NCBI GenBank assembly: GCA_014058105.1
Contig: JACGCM010001511.1
Location: 1,116,001-1,180,000 of the forward strand
Source: Kingdonia uniflora
Taxonomy: Eukaryota > Streptophyta > Magnoliopsida > Ranunculales > Circaeasteraceae
Direction of reading: 5' to 3'
DNA: 64,000 nt
This document shows, in pieces, positions 46,751 to 57,994 of the stretch. Position 1 is the stretch's first letter. Each line of letters begins with the position of its first letter. A program made the translations under genes and the position numbers. A model generated the notes under the pieces. It did no database searches, was not told the DNA's origin, and worked only from the letters and a program-made list of their open reading frames with translations.

Positions 46751-49240
46751 TGTATTGTCCCAATTTTTTTTTTTTTTTTATTTCTTATTCATTATGCATC
46801 ATGCATCCACTTTCATTGCATACATTGTGCATCTGCATCTCATTCCCATCTTTAGGGCTTTTAGTTCTTTCTTCTTTTTGGCTGTTCGGTGGTCATTTGG
46901 CGAAGGAGGTCGCATTGTGGCTTTGTGAGCCTATGTTTGGGCGATGTTATCGTTGTTGTTATTATTGTGATCGTGTGGTGTGATTCGGAGAGGATGTGTA
47001 TTAGGATTCTTGGGTTTCTCAAGTCTTCCATTGGAAGGAGTCTTTTTGGTCTTCTAAGTTATTTCAGTGTCTAATTTGTTTCATTCGATCAGATTTATTT
47101 CTGCTCGAACAGATGTCTGCCTACTTCATTTTATTCAAACAACCTACCTTCTGTTCGAATGCATTCCTTCCTGTTTCATTCTGTTCGAATAGAAATATCT
47201 TCTGCTCGAATAGATGTTGGTTCTATTGATTTCCTTTTGCTTTGTTCAGTTTGAACAAGCTATTTCCTACTCGATTGGCTTCGACCTGTCTTGTCCTGTT
47301 AGAATAGTAATGTGTTCGATTCGATCTTAGGCGCGTTTGGACGACCAGGTTGGGTCTTCTCACGTGATTCCTGGCAGTTGGATTGCCTCGAGATGAGTGT
47401 TTTGTCTTCAGGGATTTTATTTACCCATTTTATTTCATTTCTCCTCTCACTTACACTCTCTCACTCTCACACTCACTCTCACTCTTACTCTCTCTCTCAC
47501 CAAATTGAAATCTTCCTCTCTCTCATTCCTCGCTGCAATTCTTCATGGGTTTGATCTCGTCACTTCCCCGGTGACTTTTTCCCTCCTTCCTCTCTCCTTT
47601 GATTGACTTGATTTTAGCTTCGGTGAAACCCTTGTGATTCTTGGGTTTTGGTGTTTTGGTATTTTTGAGACTGTGGATTGTGGTTGATTTCAGGTGTTGG
47701 ATTGTTGGTGTTGGCTTGATTGTTGTTGCCTGTGGTGCTGGGTTGGTTGTTGTGAGCTGTGGTGTTGAGGCTTGGTCTGCCCTTTCATTGTCGGCTGTGC
47801 AGCTTATCCTTTTATCAGGCTAGTGTCCCTCCATTGTTAAATTTTATTATAAATTTGATTTGTGTTAGACTGAGCTATGCATATGGCATTTTGAGTATTT
47901 ATGATATAGGTATGGCCTATGTTGTTTTCTTCTGTGCTTGTTTTCCTTTGTTAATTGTGGGGTGCATGTTCTCCTTCTCTGTTAGGAGGTTATGCATTGG
48001 GTGTTGTTTTCGTTGGATGACATTGATTTATGGATTCCAGTCCTGTAAAGACTGATGATTGTTACATGTTATGACTGGGTATATTAGTCACTGCTTGCAT
48101 CTGTGGTAGGATTGTTCACCATTCTCTGAGGCAAATGGTTATCCTATGTGTGCTTGCCGGGTTTGACGGCTGTCGTGTTTAGATCCTCATGATCTATTTT
48201 TGTCAGTGGGTTTTGTATTCTTTTAACTTTACGAGGTCAGATACATAATAAAGCTCCACACGGCTAGCCCTCGTTAGGATTTGGGATTCCTACATCATGT
48301 TGAAATAAATAGGTGAGTTTGGGACAAGTACAATCACACCTATTTACCCATCCGGGAGTGTGGGATGGTATGAGACAGTTTTCCATTGGTAACCATCTTA
48401 GTCCTCTGTGAGGTTGAAATCCCTTAAAATGAGAAATAAAGTTTGAACTTTGGCTCTGTGGGTTGCAAAGCCCGAAACACTCTAATCAAGTGATAAATCC
48501 CAAGCTTGGCCGAGCTTGCTACTAATCGTACCCATTGTATCCAACTAAGGTCTCGTTAAGGATATTATGCATTAGAGGCTGAACAGCCCAATATTTTGAT
48601 TTATTGGGTCTAACTCTTGATTTCATATCATCACATCATCTAGCATTGGGGTAATTATGAGATTATCCTATTTTACCATATTACATCATCGTTGCACATT
48701 TTTCATATTTCTTACTGCTTACTCCTATTCCTTTCCTTTATTTTTTGCACTTGTATATATAATGTCCTTTTTATAACATCTTATATCTTATTCATCTCTC
48801 ATCTTGCTCTTCACCTGTTGTATTAGTATGTTATTTAGCCTTGTTGGGCATTAGTGAGCCATGGTTTTGCTCACTCTCGCATTGTTCCCCCCTTTCAGAG
48901 GCTGAGTAGTTGCAGGGTTTGGCTGGAGTTCCTGCTATTAGTCCCAGTGTTGCGGCTATAGTTTCTGTGCTAGTTATTGTATTCCTTGTATGTTCTCAGC
49001 CTTTACCGTAGTGTGCTATTTTGGGATGTTGCATTTACATTTTAGATATGCATATATATATATATATATCCTTTACTTTCGCTTTATTCTTTTACTTTGA
49101 TGATATTGCTATAGTGAATGACTGAGCTATTTCCTATTAGCAAGGCTGTTTGTGGGGCGAATCTTTGGATTCCCTGACCTGTACACCCGAATGATAATAT
49201 TTTAGATTATTCTCTAATGTTTGGATTTTGGGGCGTGACA
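46751..49240. repeat. 2.49-kb solo LTR with perfect target duplication ACCGC
   Basis: Termini are TGTATTGTCCC at left and GGGGCGTGACA at right. ACCGC at 46746-46750 is repeated at 49241-49245, and removing the insert restores the Sirevirus-like leader just after its PBS. No coding domain is inside. The right terminus (TGTCACGCCCC on the minus strand) and the length are typical of Tekay/Del-type chromovirus LTRs, which would make it minus-strand. A CT-rich leader-like tract (47450-47525) instead suggests plus, so orientation is left open. It also carries a TTCGAA-type palindrome array (47080-47215) and a TA microsatellite (about 49051-49068). Confidence 0.9.
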
Positions 49241-49245
49241 ACCGC

Positions 49246-49257
49246 TCTGATACCAAT
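49246..49257 (-). promoter_or_regulatory. Primer-binding site of the Sirevirus-like element
   Basis: On the minus strand TGGTATCAGAGC, a perfect match to the complement of the initiator tRNA-Met 3' end. It lies immediately beside the target duplication of the solo LTR, which landed within a few bases of the PBS. Confidence 0.85.
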
Positions 49258-50231
49258 TAAAATTCCTAGACGCTTAAGACTAGCAAATTTCGATTGTTTT
49301 AGGTCTAAATCGATAGGTCCTAATTCCTTTAAATTAATGGCCTACGCTTAACCTAAATCAAGTTGATTCAATTAACTAATGTCAAGTAAGCAGCTGGAAA
49401 CATAAAGATACAGGCAAAGATTTTTAATCCTGAGGGAAACCTTTCCCAGGAAGAATGCCCAGAGGTCACTGTTGAATCACTCCACAGTTAAACAATCTAC
49501 TATAAAAAAGAATTACAAGAGTTTGACTACTTACAGACTCGATAAAAAATCCCGCGGTTATCTCTTTTCTTATCAGGCTCTTAGCAACCAATTTCTTGTT
49601 ATCGCAACACCTTGCCTCGGATAACGCACCAAAGCTTTAAAGCTTGAATTGCTCAATTTTTTTAATCCATAATTAGGGTTTCATGATTAATGATAATTGA
49701 TTCAAGATATGACTGTGTTAATTGTCTCTTGAATCTCTCGAAAGTAATCTCTCTTCACCCAAAAAATCAAGCTCTTGAAAAATTTGATTTTCAAAGAAGT
49801 AAAGTTTGAAAAAATGAAAGATGTCTTTTATTAGAAAACATAAATCACGTTCTCTGCTTGAATATAAATAAATGTATTCGAATAGAAATTAGGCTGAGCC
49901 AATCCATTGGAATGACAAAGAAATCTATTCGAATAAAAACTGACTGAGGCATTTTATTCGAATACAAACAAAATTTATCCGAATATAAATGTTACGAGTT
50001 ATATTCGAATAGAAAAGAATCTATTCGAATAGAAGTTCTGTTATCTTATAAATGACATACTTATTACCTGGGATTGATATTTTGAGTAAGGAGATAGAAA
50101 CCTTCTTACATGTTCAGTGTTAGTCCAGCTGTAGTCGCTCCACATGCACTCACTGGAGCCAGGTAACCACGAGATAATGTTGACACTCACTCTAGATACT
50201 AAAAGAAACAATCTTCAAAATAGATGTTTCA
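49257..50231 (-). repeat. 5' LTR of the Sirevirus-like element
   Basis: Runs from the PBS to 50231, where TTTCA corresponds to the 3' LTR edge at 43050. The PBS-side terminus lacks a clear CA. It contains seven TTCGAAT-type palindromes between about 49877 and 50029 (centres near 49879, 49909, 49930, 49959, 49980, 50006 and 50026). Confidence 0.7.
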
Positions 50232-50404
50232 AAAACAACATTACCTTTTCAATGTTGTCCATCATAAATCTTTTGACTCAAGGAACTTGCGCAATCATCT
50301 TTACGAGTTTACTGATCTCCTCTGGATTATCCATGTAATATTTTATATGTTCTTTATGTTGGAGTATATGTGTAGATGCACACATATACTATTATTGGAG
50401 TATG

Positions 50405-50765
50405 TGTTAAAAACTACATTTGCGGAAACTAAATTAATCTCAATTAAAACTTTTATCTCACAATTACATAAAATAAAAGGTCAAAAGACCTAGGGTTTAT
50501 GATATTTACCCTAAACTCGGCATATCTCTCTAAGGCTAAGCCTTTTTCTCTCACTTAAACCGTCATTAGAAATAAACTAAGCTTAGGTGCTCTTTTATAG
50601 GAGAAGAGACCTAGCACAAATTGAAACCCTAATACCAATTTAATTAAAAAACTAGTCCTATTATTCAAAAAAATTAATTAAATAGAAATAACTAAATAAA
50701 AAGCTATGTACGCGACATATGAGACGTGTTACTCATGGTCGTAGATACGACCACAATTCCTATCA
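50405..50765 (-). repeat. 3' LTR of the non-autonomous element
   Basis: 361 bp, homologous throughout to 52449-52807, with scattered substitutions. It is bounded by TGTTAAAAAC and CCTATCA, next to a purine tract. Confidence 0.8.
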
Positions 50766-52448
50766 ACTCTCCCCGCGTAAAAAAAAGTTCAACCGCAAAC
50801 TTTGGAGAGAAAATCTGCAAGGTATCAATATGAAACCAAAAGTGCACGCTTAACAGCTCGAGAATACGGCCATGAGTTTTACCATAACTTGCTAGTATAC
50901 CCTTTAGATATTGTAGCACATCATCTCGAAGTTTATAATTCTTCATTGTATTGCCAACTGTGGACACTAGACATTGTACTTAAAGTTGCCAAAATGTCAG
51001 ACCCACAAAGTCAAAAGAACAAACCAGAAACTCTATCACATAATTGCCCTCTCTCAATCATATTAAGAATCACCCCCCTCCTTACCCAGTGGTGCAGCGT
51101 CCCTATTCCTTCAAATTTAATAATTTGTCTCGTCAGAATTGGTTGTCCCTCCGCTAGATCAGTGCCCATCTCTTGTCGGCTACAGCCTCCTCCATACTTT
51201 TTCAGCCCGTTACCTAAGGGTGTTCGCGACCTGCCCAAGTCAGGCCTGTGGATCTTGATCCTTTCCATATTGTTGTTCACGCGTCCCATTTCTATTATTG
51301 GTGTAGGCTTCTGCAGTAGCATGCCCTGCCCGATGCCTGCTGGTACCCCTTCCGCCATTCATGGCGCACGTCATCCCGTGCCCCTCCTTTCCATAGGCAT
51401 TACCTACCCCATGTCCATGGCACCCTATATTGTACCTTGCATACCCTACCAGTTGTTTTGGCACGTATACATCGTTCTTGTTCCATGTCACAACATGCCC
51501 ATTCCCACTTACACTTTCCTTATGATAGACCCGCATCTTTCTCCTTTATTTCCTGGTTTTTTTTATTCGTGAGATCGTGACTATCGCCGATCTCTAATGT
51601 GGGAGGGATCTCTCTCTTTTATATTCTGGCTACCGTAGTCATTGTTGATCTTTCTTTCATCACTGGTAATGTAATCAATTCCCCTACGATCATTTTTTAA
51701 ATTCGTGGTAAGGGTTTTGGAGTGGGGTTGGTCTTCTTTGGCTGGGCTTCCTAACAATTAGAATCATTGATTGTATGAACCTCTCGCGTCAATGTCATAA
51801 CCTCTTCATTGGATTTTAATCGAAAAACTCATCGACACGTCTCCGTCTTTGACACCTACTAGATCAATCGCAAGATGAACCTCTCCCTCTCTGTCATCTT
51901 TTCATGGTTTTTAATCTCCAGGTCCTCTCCATCAAATTTCTTCCAATCCTCCGTCACAACTCCCACCTCTAAACTCACAATTTCGACAACATCTACACTC
52001 ATCAAAAACCAATCTTTTATAATATTAGAATTCTCAAGAACCTGAAACGCCTCCCTTGTCAAATCGCATTTTAAGGCCAAAAATATTTACGCTGCATGAT
52101 GATTCGAAATCCATACTTTTTTTTTACTTCTCTCATAGAAGTATGAATTCATCCTTTTCAAATTTTTGTGATATCCAATATTCCATGTAGTCTTCTACTG
52201 CGCAATCTTTCTACCCGAACTTGTCCCATAATCCTTTTAAATCTTCTTGGCTTAACATCGTAGTAGGAGAAATTACTGTAGCAACCCAAAGATCACTGTA
52301 GCTGATGCAAAAATCATAGTAGCAGATGCCGAAACTACTATAACACTCTAAATATAACTGTAATAATGCAGAAATCACTGTAGCTGATGCTAAAATCACT
52401 TTAGCAAGAAAAAAAATCATACAGAATCTTGCTAGCTCTTCACAAAGT
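50766..52448 (-). other. Interior of the non-autonomous LTR element
   Basis: Minus-strand frames at 52080-51859 (EAFQVLENSNIIKDWFLMSV, then charged), 51536-51240 (Gly/His/Asn-rich) and 51358-51011 could be remnants of a gag-like protein, but no motif is diagnostic. The long plus-strand frame 50802-51572 (256 codons) is antisense to the element and Pro/Ile/Cys-rich without family resemblance; I treat it as chance. No integrase, RT or RNase H is present. Confidence 0.4.
52287..52402. repeat. Degenerate ~21-bp tandem repeat
   Basis: About six units of 19-22 bp, consensus near ATCACTGTAGCTGATGCAAAA. The first and fifth units are nearly identical and the middle ones diverged. It lies just inside the right LTR of the non-autonomous element, in its leader. 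Confidence 0.6.
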
Positions 52449-52807
52449 TATTAAAAACTATGCTTGCAGAAGCTAAATTAATCTCAATTAAAACTATGAT
52501 CTCCCGATTATAAAAAACAAAAGGTTAAAAGAGCTAGGGTTTATGAGATTTATTCGAAACTCTACATATCTCTCTAAGTCTAAGCCTTTCTTTCTCATGC
52601 AAACCAACATAAGAAATAAATTAAGCTTAGGCTCACTTTTATAGGTGAAGAGGCCTAACAAAAATAGAAACCCTAATACCAATCTAATTATGAAACTAGT
52701 ATTACTATTCAAGGAATTAAATTAATAGTAATAACTAAATAAAAGGTGTGCACCCGACGTACGAGACGTGCTACTCGTAGTCCTGGATAATTCCACGATT
52801 CCTATCA
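52449..52807 (-). repeat. 5' LTR of the non-autonomous element
   Basis: 359 bp, homologous to 50405-50765. TATA box on the minus strand at about 52636-52643. The PBS to its left is not a recognisable initiator-Met type, so the primer is undefined. Confidence 0.75.
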
Positions 52808-52959
52808 ATATGTATGCATCTACATATATACTAGTTTATTCCACACATTGAATAAGGAAATGTTATAGTATATGTGCACATCTACACATATACTAGCTTA
52901 GTCCTACAATGAGTAATAATACAAGTAGTTTAGGGCGTGAGAGAGGGTTAAATAGAGGT

Positions 52960-54401
52960 GTACCTAAAAATATTTAAAGATCATGGTATCTATCCTGATC
53001 CTGAGATTATAAGCCATATGGCCACCAGAGCGAGAAATCTTCATAGCTTGAAGGTTAAGGAAGTAGAAGCTCGCTGTGGTGTGTCTATATTGTATACAAC
53101 TAGCTGCAAGAGATGTAAGTGACGTATGTAAACTATTGTACGATCTGTTAATATAAGAGACATATATTAAATAGTTTTCATGTATGTAAACTGGTGTGCA
53201 GGCCGAGCTTGAGGCTACCTGATCGTGTGAAGAGGATGTTATCAAATATAATCACGAGTTTAAGCTTAAATTCGATAGGATCCACCAGGAAATTGAAGAG
53301 ACTTCATATTTTAATATAAAATTGGAGCTTAAGTTGACTAAGTCTGAAGTGACGGCTAACGAGCTGAATAAGAAGATCGAGAATTGGGAAGCTAAATTAG
53401 GTAGCACTCAGGGTGAGTTAGTGAGCGCTTAAAATTATGTAAAGAAGTTGAATATCTTGGTTAAAAGGTTGGAAGGAGATGTAGAGAAAATGAAGGGGGA
53501 GAGCTGATATGTAGATCATGCTCTATATCGTATCGGAGCCTTAGAGGTGGAAAGAAAGGAGTTAAAAGGGAATCTCAATAATATTAGGGAGCAATTAAGG
53601 AAGAAGATGTTGAATTAGTTAGCATATAAGTTGAGTTGGTTCGTGCTCAGGTTCAAATCAAATCATCATAAGCATATTTGGTTTGTGTTCGAGTTGGTGT
53701 AAGGAAAGCAAACGAGCGAGCTAGCGAGAATGGGGATAAGTTGAATACTGCTCAAATTAATGAAAAAGATTTAGGCGAAGCTTTAAGGAAAAGGGATGAA
53801 GCGCTGATAAATGCTTATTTTAGCGAAAATAATGTAAATGATATTTTACAGATAAAGAAGGCAGAGTTGCTAGTATTGCGAAATGAAGTACATGAGTTAA
53901 ACTAGCATAAAAAGAAAAAATTAGATCAAACGGGGTAAATCTTTAGAATTGTTAATTGTATTGAACCGTCTTGTAGAAGATTTGGAGGAACGCTTGGTGG
54001 GAGCCAAGACTCGCTATGCGAAGTTGAATAAAAAAATTAATATTATAAGTAAGATTTTTGCTGACCTGGCCGTACCTGATCGAGTCAGACTTTCCTTAGA
54101 TGATGTAGATTTGAGGGAGATAATGGCAGTAATTGTCTATTTTCTAGAGGAAGTGAAGAAACTCGAGGGGGAAAGGGACATGTTGCATGACTGTCTAGTT
54201 TTGAAGGGTTGCATCTGAAAGGTTGATATATACCGAAGTAACTATTTGAATCTTATGAAAATCGGTAATGGTCCCATTATGGGGGAACAAGTAGAGTTAG
54301 GCAGAGAAATAGTTGTTGCTAAAGTACAAGAGTTTATGTCTTCTGGAGCTCCGAATGTCGGTGGATGTTCATCTGATGTAGTCCAAAAAGGGGCAGCATA
54401 A
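52960..54401 (+). pseudogene. Antisense ORF #3 of Tat-type element (coiled coil)
   Basis: Plus-strand segments include a short exon with PDPEIISHMATRARNL and a candidate 87-bp intron with donor GTAAGT (53115) and acceptor TGTGCAG (53201). A long heptad-rich region follows: YNHEFKLKFDRIHQEIEE, KLTKSEVTANELNKKIE, NILVKRLEGDVEKMK, EVERKELKGNLNNI, then 53678-53905 and 53949-54218. The end is GGCSSDVVQKGAA with TAA at 54399-54401. Stops and at least two frameshifts break it. Heptad content and position match the C-terminal part of antisense ORFs #1 and #2. The N-terminal half is missing. Exon phases do not join cleanly, so the intron is less secure than in #2. Confidence 0.55.
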
Positions 54402-54450
54402 AGAGGTTAAAAACCATTTTTCATTTTTATATTATAGATGTTAGATTGAT

Positions 54451-54630
54451 GAAGGCTAGTTTTATCTTTGCTTTATTATTTGAGATAGTAAATGTGTATT
54501 AATTTAAAGCTAGTTTTACCTTTGCTTTAATCTTTTGAGTTTCAGAGATAGTAGATGTATATTGATTTAAAGCTAGTATTACCTTTATTGGAATCTTTGA
54601 AGATTTAGCAGATAAATATATGTATGATTG
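54451..54630. repeat. Tandem repeat, ~55-63-bp unit, three copies
   Basis: Units start near 54451, 54506 and 54569 with AAAGCTAGTTTTACCTTTG-type sequence and contain GAGATAGTAGATGTATATT. It lies between the convergent 3' ends of antisense ORF #3 and the minus-strand pol. It shows no similarity to the 60-bp array at 23.8 kb or the 228-bp array at 12.6 kb. Confidence 0.75.
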
Positions 54631-54768
54631 TAGAGAGTAATGTGGGAGATTTTTTTTGAAAGTTTTCATTGATGAGAAAAAAATATACATACTGTTGGAG
54701 ATTATAATCTCACTTTAAGAATGTAAGGAAATATAGAAGATGTATTATGTGTTTGGAAAATTAGGGAT

Positions 54769-55391
54769 TTAACGATAATATCGTTTCAATCTCCTAAGTT
54801 TCCGAGGGCATGGTATTTTGACGTTGTCCTTTGTCATGAGGTAGTAGGATCCAAGACCAGTTCTTCCCACAACCAAAAATAGACCTTTCCAATTCTCTGC
54901 GAGCTTTCTACCATTCAACTCATTTCTGTTCTTGGGAATCACTCGGAGGGCTAGGTCATCGATTTCGAACTTACAACTTTGAACTCTTCTATTGTATGAA
55001 GTGGCTAGCATACGATGATATCGACCCAAGTTGGCAATAGCTCGAGCTCGAGTTTCATCGATCAAGTTCATATTACAGGCTAACTTGAACTCATTTTCAT
55101 CATCAGTGAGCTCATGATCTTTGACGGGATGATGATATTCTGCTGGGATGACGGCTTCTGTTTTATAAGCAAATAGGAATGGGGAACAACCTGATGATTG
55201 TCGCGGTATTATACGGTAGGCCCACATGACGAGTAGCAGTTTCCTTATCTAATTACCCTTCATTTCCTATTTAAGTCTCTTCTTGATCCCATCCACTATA
55301 AGCTTGTTCACGATTTTGGCCTGCCCATTTCTTTGGGGGTAGTATGGATTGGATGATGAATGAATAATGTTATGTTTGCTTAGAAATACTA
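54769..55391 (-). pseudogene. Integrase C-terminal part of Tat-type element #3
   Basis: Open for 152 codons (55227-54769): MWAYRIIPRQSSGCSPF, YKTEAVIPAEYHHPV, ANLGRYHRMLATSYNRRV, FEIDDLALRVIPKNR, WKGLFLVV, ending PCPRKLRRLKRYYR just before the stop. Upstream, in a decayed frame, is SNPYYPQRNGQAKIVNK, where the final catalytic Glu is Lys. It is clearly related to 23210-23766 and 13448-14121. The left part is the cleanest piece of this element. Confidence 0.8.
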
Positions 55392-56646
55392 TGATAGGAG
55401 GTTTTTAGTGCCTCTACAAAATACCCGCTCAAAGTATGGTTGTCAAATTGTAACACGGATGAGTAAGATCGAATCCACAAGGAGGTTTGAGAAAATAAAT
55501 AATTTTTAGGCTGAATAGCGATTTTATACGAGATAAATCTAAGAAGAATAAATAAAAACTAATTATAAAACTTAATGAGGGAGAGAACTAAGGTTTGGAC
55601 TTGGCCTCTACCTTTCAAAGTATTAATTGATATATAACTAGATCCTAATATCTCCACCCATCATATGTTTGTGTTAAGATACGTACGATGTTGTAAAATA
55701 AACCACTAAATCTATGATCAAGCATTTAGTTGTTATGCTTTAAAGAGATGGTGAAGAGTGTCCTAGAGAATTATCTACTCAATCATGGCTAGGCTTGAGT
55801 GAGTTATCTAGTATTTTCTCTTGTTTAGATCTCCAAATCAAGTCTATGGTTATTAACACTTGCTTGTATCCTAAGTTAATGTACACCAAATTGAAATAAT
55901 GGCCAAGCCTTCGATATGATGCATTAACTTATCAATTATAAAGTACTAAGAGAAAACTAATTAGAACCTAATTATCATCAACTATTGTTCATCCAGGAAG
56001 AGGACTCATCCTAACCTTAACTATGAGATTAACCACTCATCTCGGACTTCATCGCATTAACAACTAAAGAAGAAATTAACAAAAATTAAACTAAAAGAGA
56101 AGAAATGACAATTAAATAAAACTTATGACTTTATTTCTTCTAAACTTGCTCCATTATGAGATGCTCCATTACAATGGGGGGAGGGTTCCTTTTATAGGAG
56201 AAGGAGCCCAAATTTAGAAACTATACATTAAATTGTAAAGAATATTTTTACAATAATATCTTATAATTTTACAACCAATCTCCTAAGATTCTTGTATATA
56301 ATTCCCTTAAGTGATGTAAAGATCTTTCTTCATGGAAACTCTTGCATATATCTTCAATATAAAATATCTTCAAGGATCTTGGATGCAATATATATTTTGA
56401 TCTAATTCTCCAAGAATATTTGTGTATATATTTCTTTAATCTTGAGACCAAATATATTGTATCTTTGTCTTTTTGTGCTATCAAGTACTAGAGAAACCTT
56501 TAGTTGACTTTAAGAGATTGGTTTCAAATATCTATCTCCAATAGGTACAATCAAACAAATGTACATAAGTATCTTAAATTAAATATAGTGAAGGATTAAA
56601 ATATATGGTGGGGTATATTAAAAATATCATAATTACTCATTCATCA
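55392..56646 (-). repeat. 3' LTR of the Athila-type element
   Basis: On the minus strand it starts TGATGAATGAG after AAGTTTAGGGTATT (degenerate purine tract) and ends CACTAAAAACCTCCTATCA. The end resembles TCTCTTATCA seen at the window's last bases. A TATA box (TATAAAAGG, 56188-56196) gives R-U5 of about 770 bp. The TGAT/ATCA terminal inverted motif supports both edges. Without the other LTR the left edge in element orientation (56646) is an inference. Confidence 0.65.
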
Positions 56647-57994
56647 AATACCCTAAACTTATCTTTTGCTCATCCCGAGTAAAATAAAATAATAGCCACT
56701 TTCGCAGGGAGCGCAATTGTATTTAGCAAATGCAACAAGTCGTTAAGCCTCCAGGTTTAGTCTGGTGGACGAGTGTTGTCTCGTGAGGGTTTGCAGTGAC
56801 TATACCCACAAAAGTCAATAATGACATTATAAACAATTCAAGAATATAAATGGAGAAATCCTTAAACTTGTTATTCTCCTAAGAATATCAAATAATATTT
56901 TAAGCTTTTCCGAAACTAGAGGTACTACCACAAGATTAGAAAGAGATTCAAGTATTTTTCTTTAGTTATATTTGAGTGTACAGTAAAAATAGTTTTATCA
57001 CCTAATACGTTGTCTAGAATAATTTACTCAGCCTTTTTGGTAGTCTTGTTCTTACTGGAATAAATTTAACGGTCAGTTCGACAAGTGCCTTAGTCAATTC
57101 GTGTTCCTTGAATTTTTTTATTTTTTCTTTCGCAAGCCTTTTATTTTTTTAGTACTTTGTTTCTTAATGAAACCTCTATAACAAGGAGTTTTCAATCGAT
57201 AATCCCTGCCAGGCTAAGGTTGTCGGGGTGTGGTACCCCATCATGATCTAGACTCAGGATTCTCACAAGTAACATTTGCTTATGCTTCTTTCACATAGTT
57301 CATGCTCAAACTCGAGATTGGTGATAATTTGTCCTCTTTCAGTTCTTAATCACGCAAGTAGCCTTGCAGCGTAAAAGTTTTTAGAGCACATTTGGCTTAT
57401 TATTATATTTTTTTCTTCAGAATAAACTTATTCTTAGGCAGTTGACTCCCTTGTAGCAAACTATTCCTAACATAAATGCTAAATTTCCCTTATACTGAGC
57501 TAAAATCTATTGAAGGTATTAATTGTGAAACTACAGTGAAGTGCACGTTTTCAAAATATGCCAAGTTAACTTGAATTAGTCGCTAATAAAAAGAAAGTAC
57601 ATCTAGCTTAAGATATTCCAAAATATTCTAGTGTATACTTGGTATAATTTTAAATTTTAGGTTTTTCCATAATATTTATGTCAAGGTAAAATAAGTTTAA
57701 GTGTTATGTAGTTCGTCAAAAATATATCATAAATTGTCAAAGTGCCATTTTATCACTTTTCTTCAAAAAGTATTTAAAAAAATGGTTTCCTACCCCCAAA
57801 CTTAAATCAAGCATTGCCCTCAATATTAGAGAACAAGAAAATCAATGGAGGAGAGAAACTGAAATTTTTCACCTGAATGTGTCATGGGTTGCGTCCCAAG
57901 AAGCACTAAGTTTACTATCTTCAGCCAGACTAATATACCCCCATACTTAAATGATGGTGTAATGGTACTATAGGGGCACACAATATCAGCTCTG
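56647..57994. other. Gene-free stretch between integrase and 3' LTR (Athila-type)
   Basis: No env-like reading frame or other gene can be read on either strand. The minus-strand phrase TTTAAGTTTGGGGGTAGG (57790-57808) is the internal purine tract seen in Athila-type elements after integrase. The stretch 57180-57310 contains ordinary AT-rich sequence with no feature I can name. Confidence 0.45.

Larger units (their letters stand above)
42899..50231 (-). mobile_element. Sirevirus-like copia element, minus strand, lacking INT-RT-RNaseH
   Basis: Reading on the minus strand: 5' LTR (49257-50231), PBS, [2.49-kb solo LTR inserted], gag with coiled coil and zinc knuckle, protease motif, env-like ORF, polypurine tract, and a 152-bp stub of the 3' LTR (42899-43050). 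The stub is homologous to 50080-50231. Gag with a coiled coil plus an env-like ORF suggests the Sirevirus (SIRE/Maximus) group of copia. Integrase, RT and RNase H are absent: protease and env-like ORF touch near 44700. The element could only have moved with help, or the deletion came later. Confidence 0.75.
50405..52807 (-). mobile_element. Short non-autonomous LTR retrotransposon
   Basis: LTRs of ~360 bp at 50405-50765 and 52449-52807 share ATTAATCTCAATTAAAACT, GCTAGGGTTTATGA-like sequence, ATATCTCTCTAAG and the end ATTCCTATCA. The TATA box reads TATAAAAG on the minus strand (50592-50599). A purine tract, CGCGGGGAGAG on the minus strand, abuts the left LTR at 50766-50776, so the element points to the minus strand. 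The interior is 1.68 kb without a recognisable polymerase. Flanks GTATG (50400-50404) and ATATG (52808-52812) are a likely target duplication with one change. It falls between TRIM and LARD in size. Confidence 0.75.
52960..55391 (-). mobile_element. Tat-type element #3, remnant, minus strand
   Basis: Integrase C-terminus on the minus strand (54769-55391), a short tandem array (54451-54630) and a coiled-coil ORF on the plus strand (52960-54401) repeat the layout of elements #1 and #2. The rest of pol is cut off at 55391 by the Athila-type insertion and should resume beyond the window. The 3' LTR is not found; the non-autonomous element and palindromic repeats lie on that side. Confidence 0.65.

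Noticed and set aside
50802..51572. 256-codon plus-strand ORF
   Set aside because: It lies antisense to the non-autonomous LTR element, is rich in Pro, Ile and Cys with no recognisable domain, and overlaps the purine-tract end of the element. Length alone is not enough.
53115..53201. Secure intron in antisense ORF #3
   Set aside because: Donor and acceptor look good, but the exon phases do not join without a further shift, so it is mentioned only as a candidate in the gene entry.
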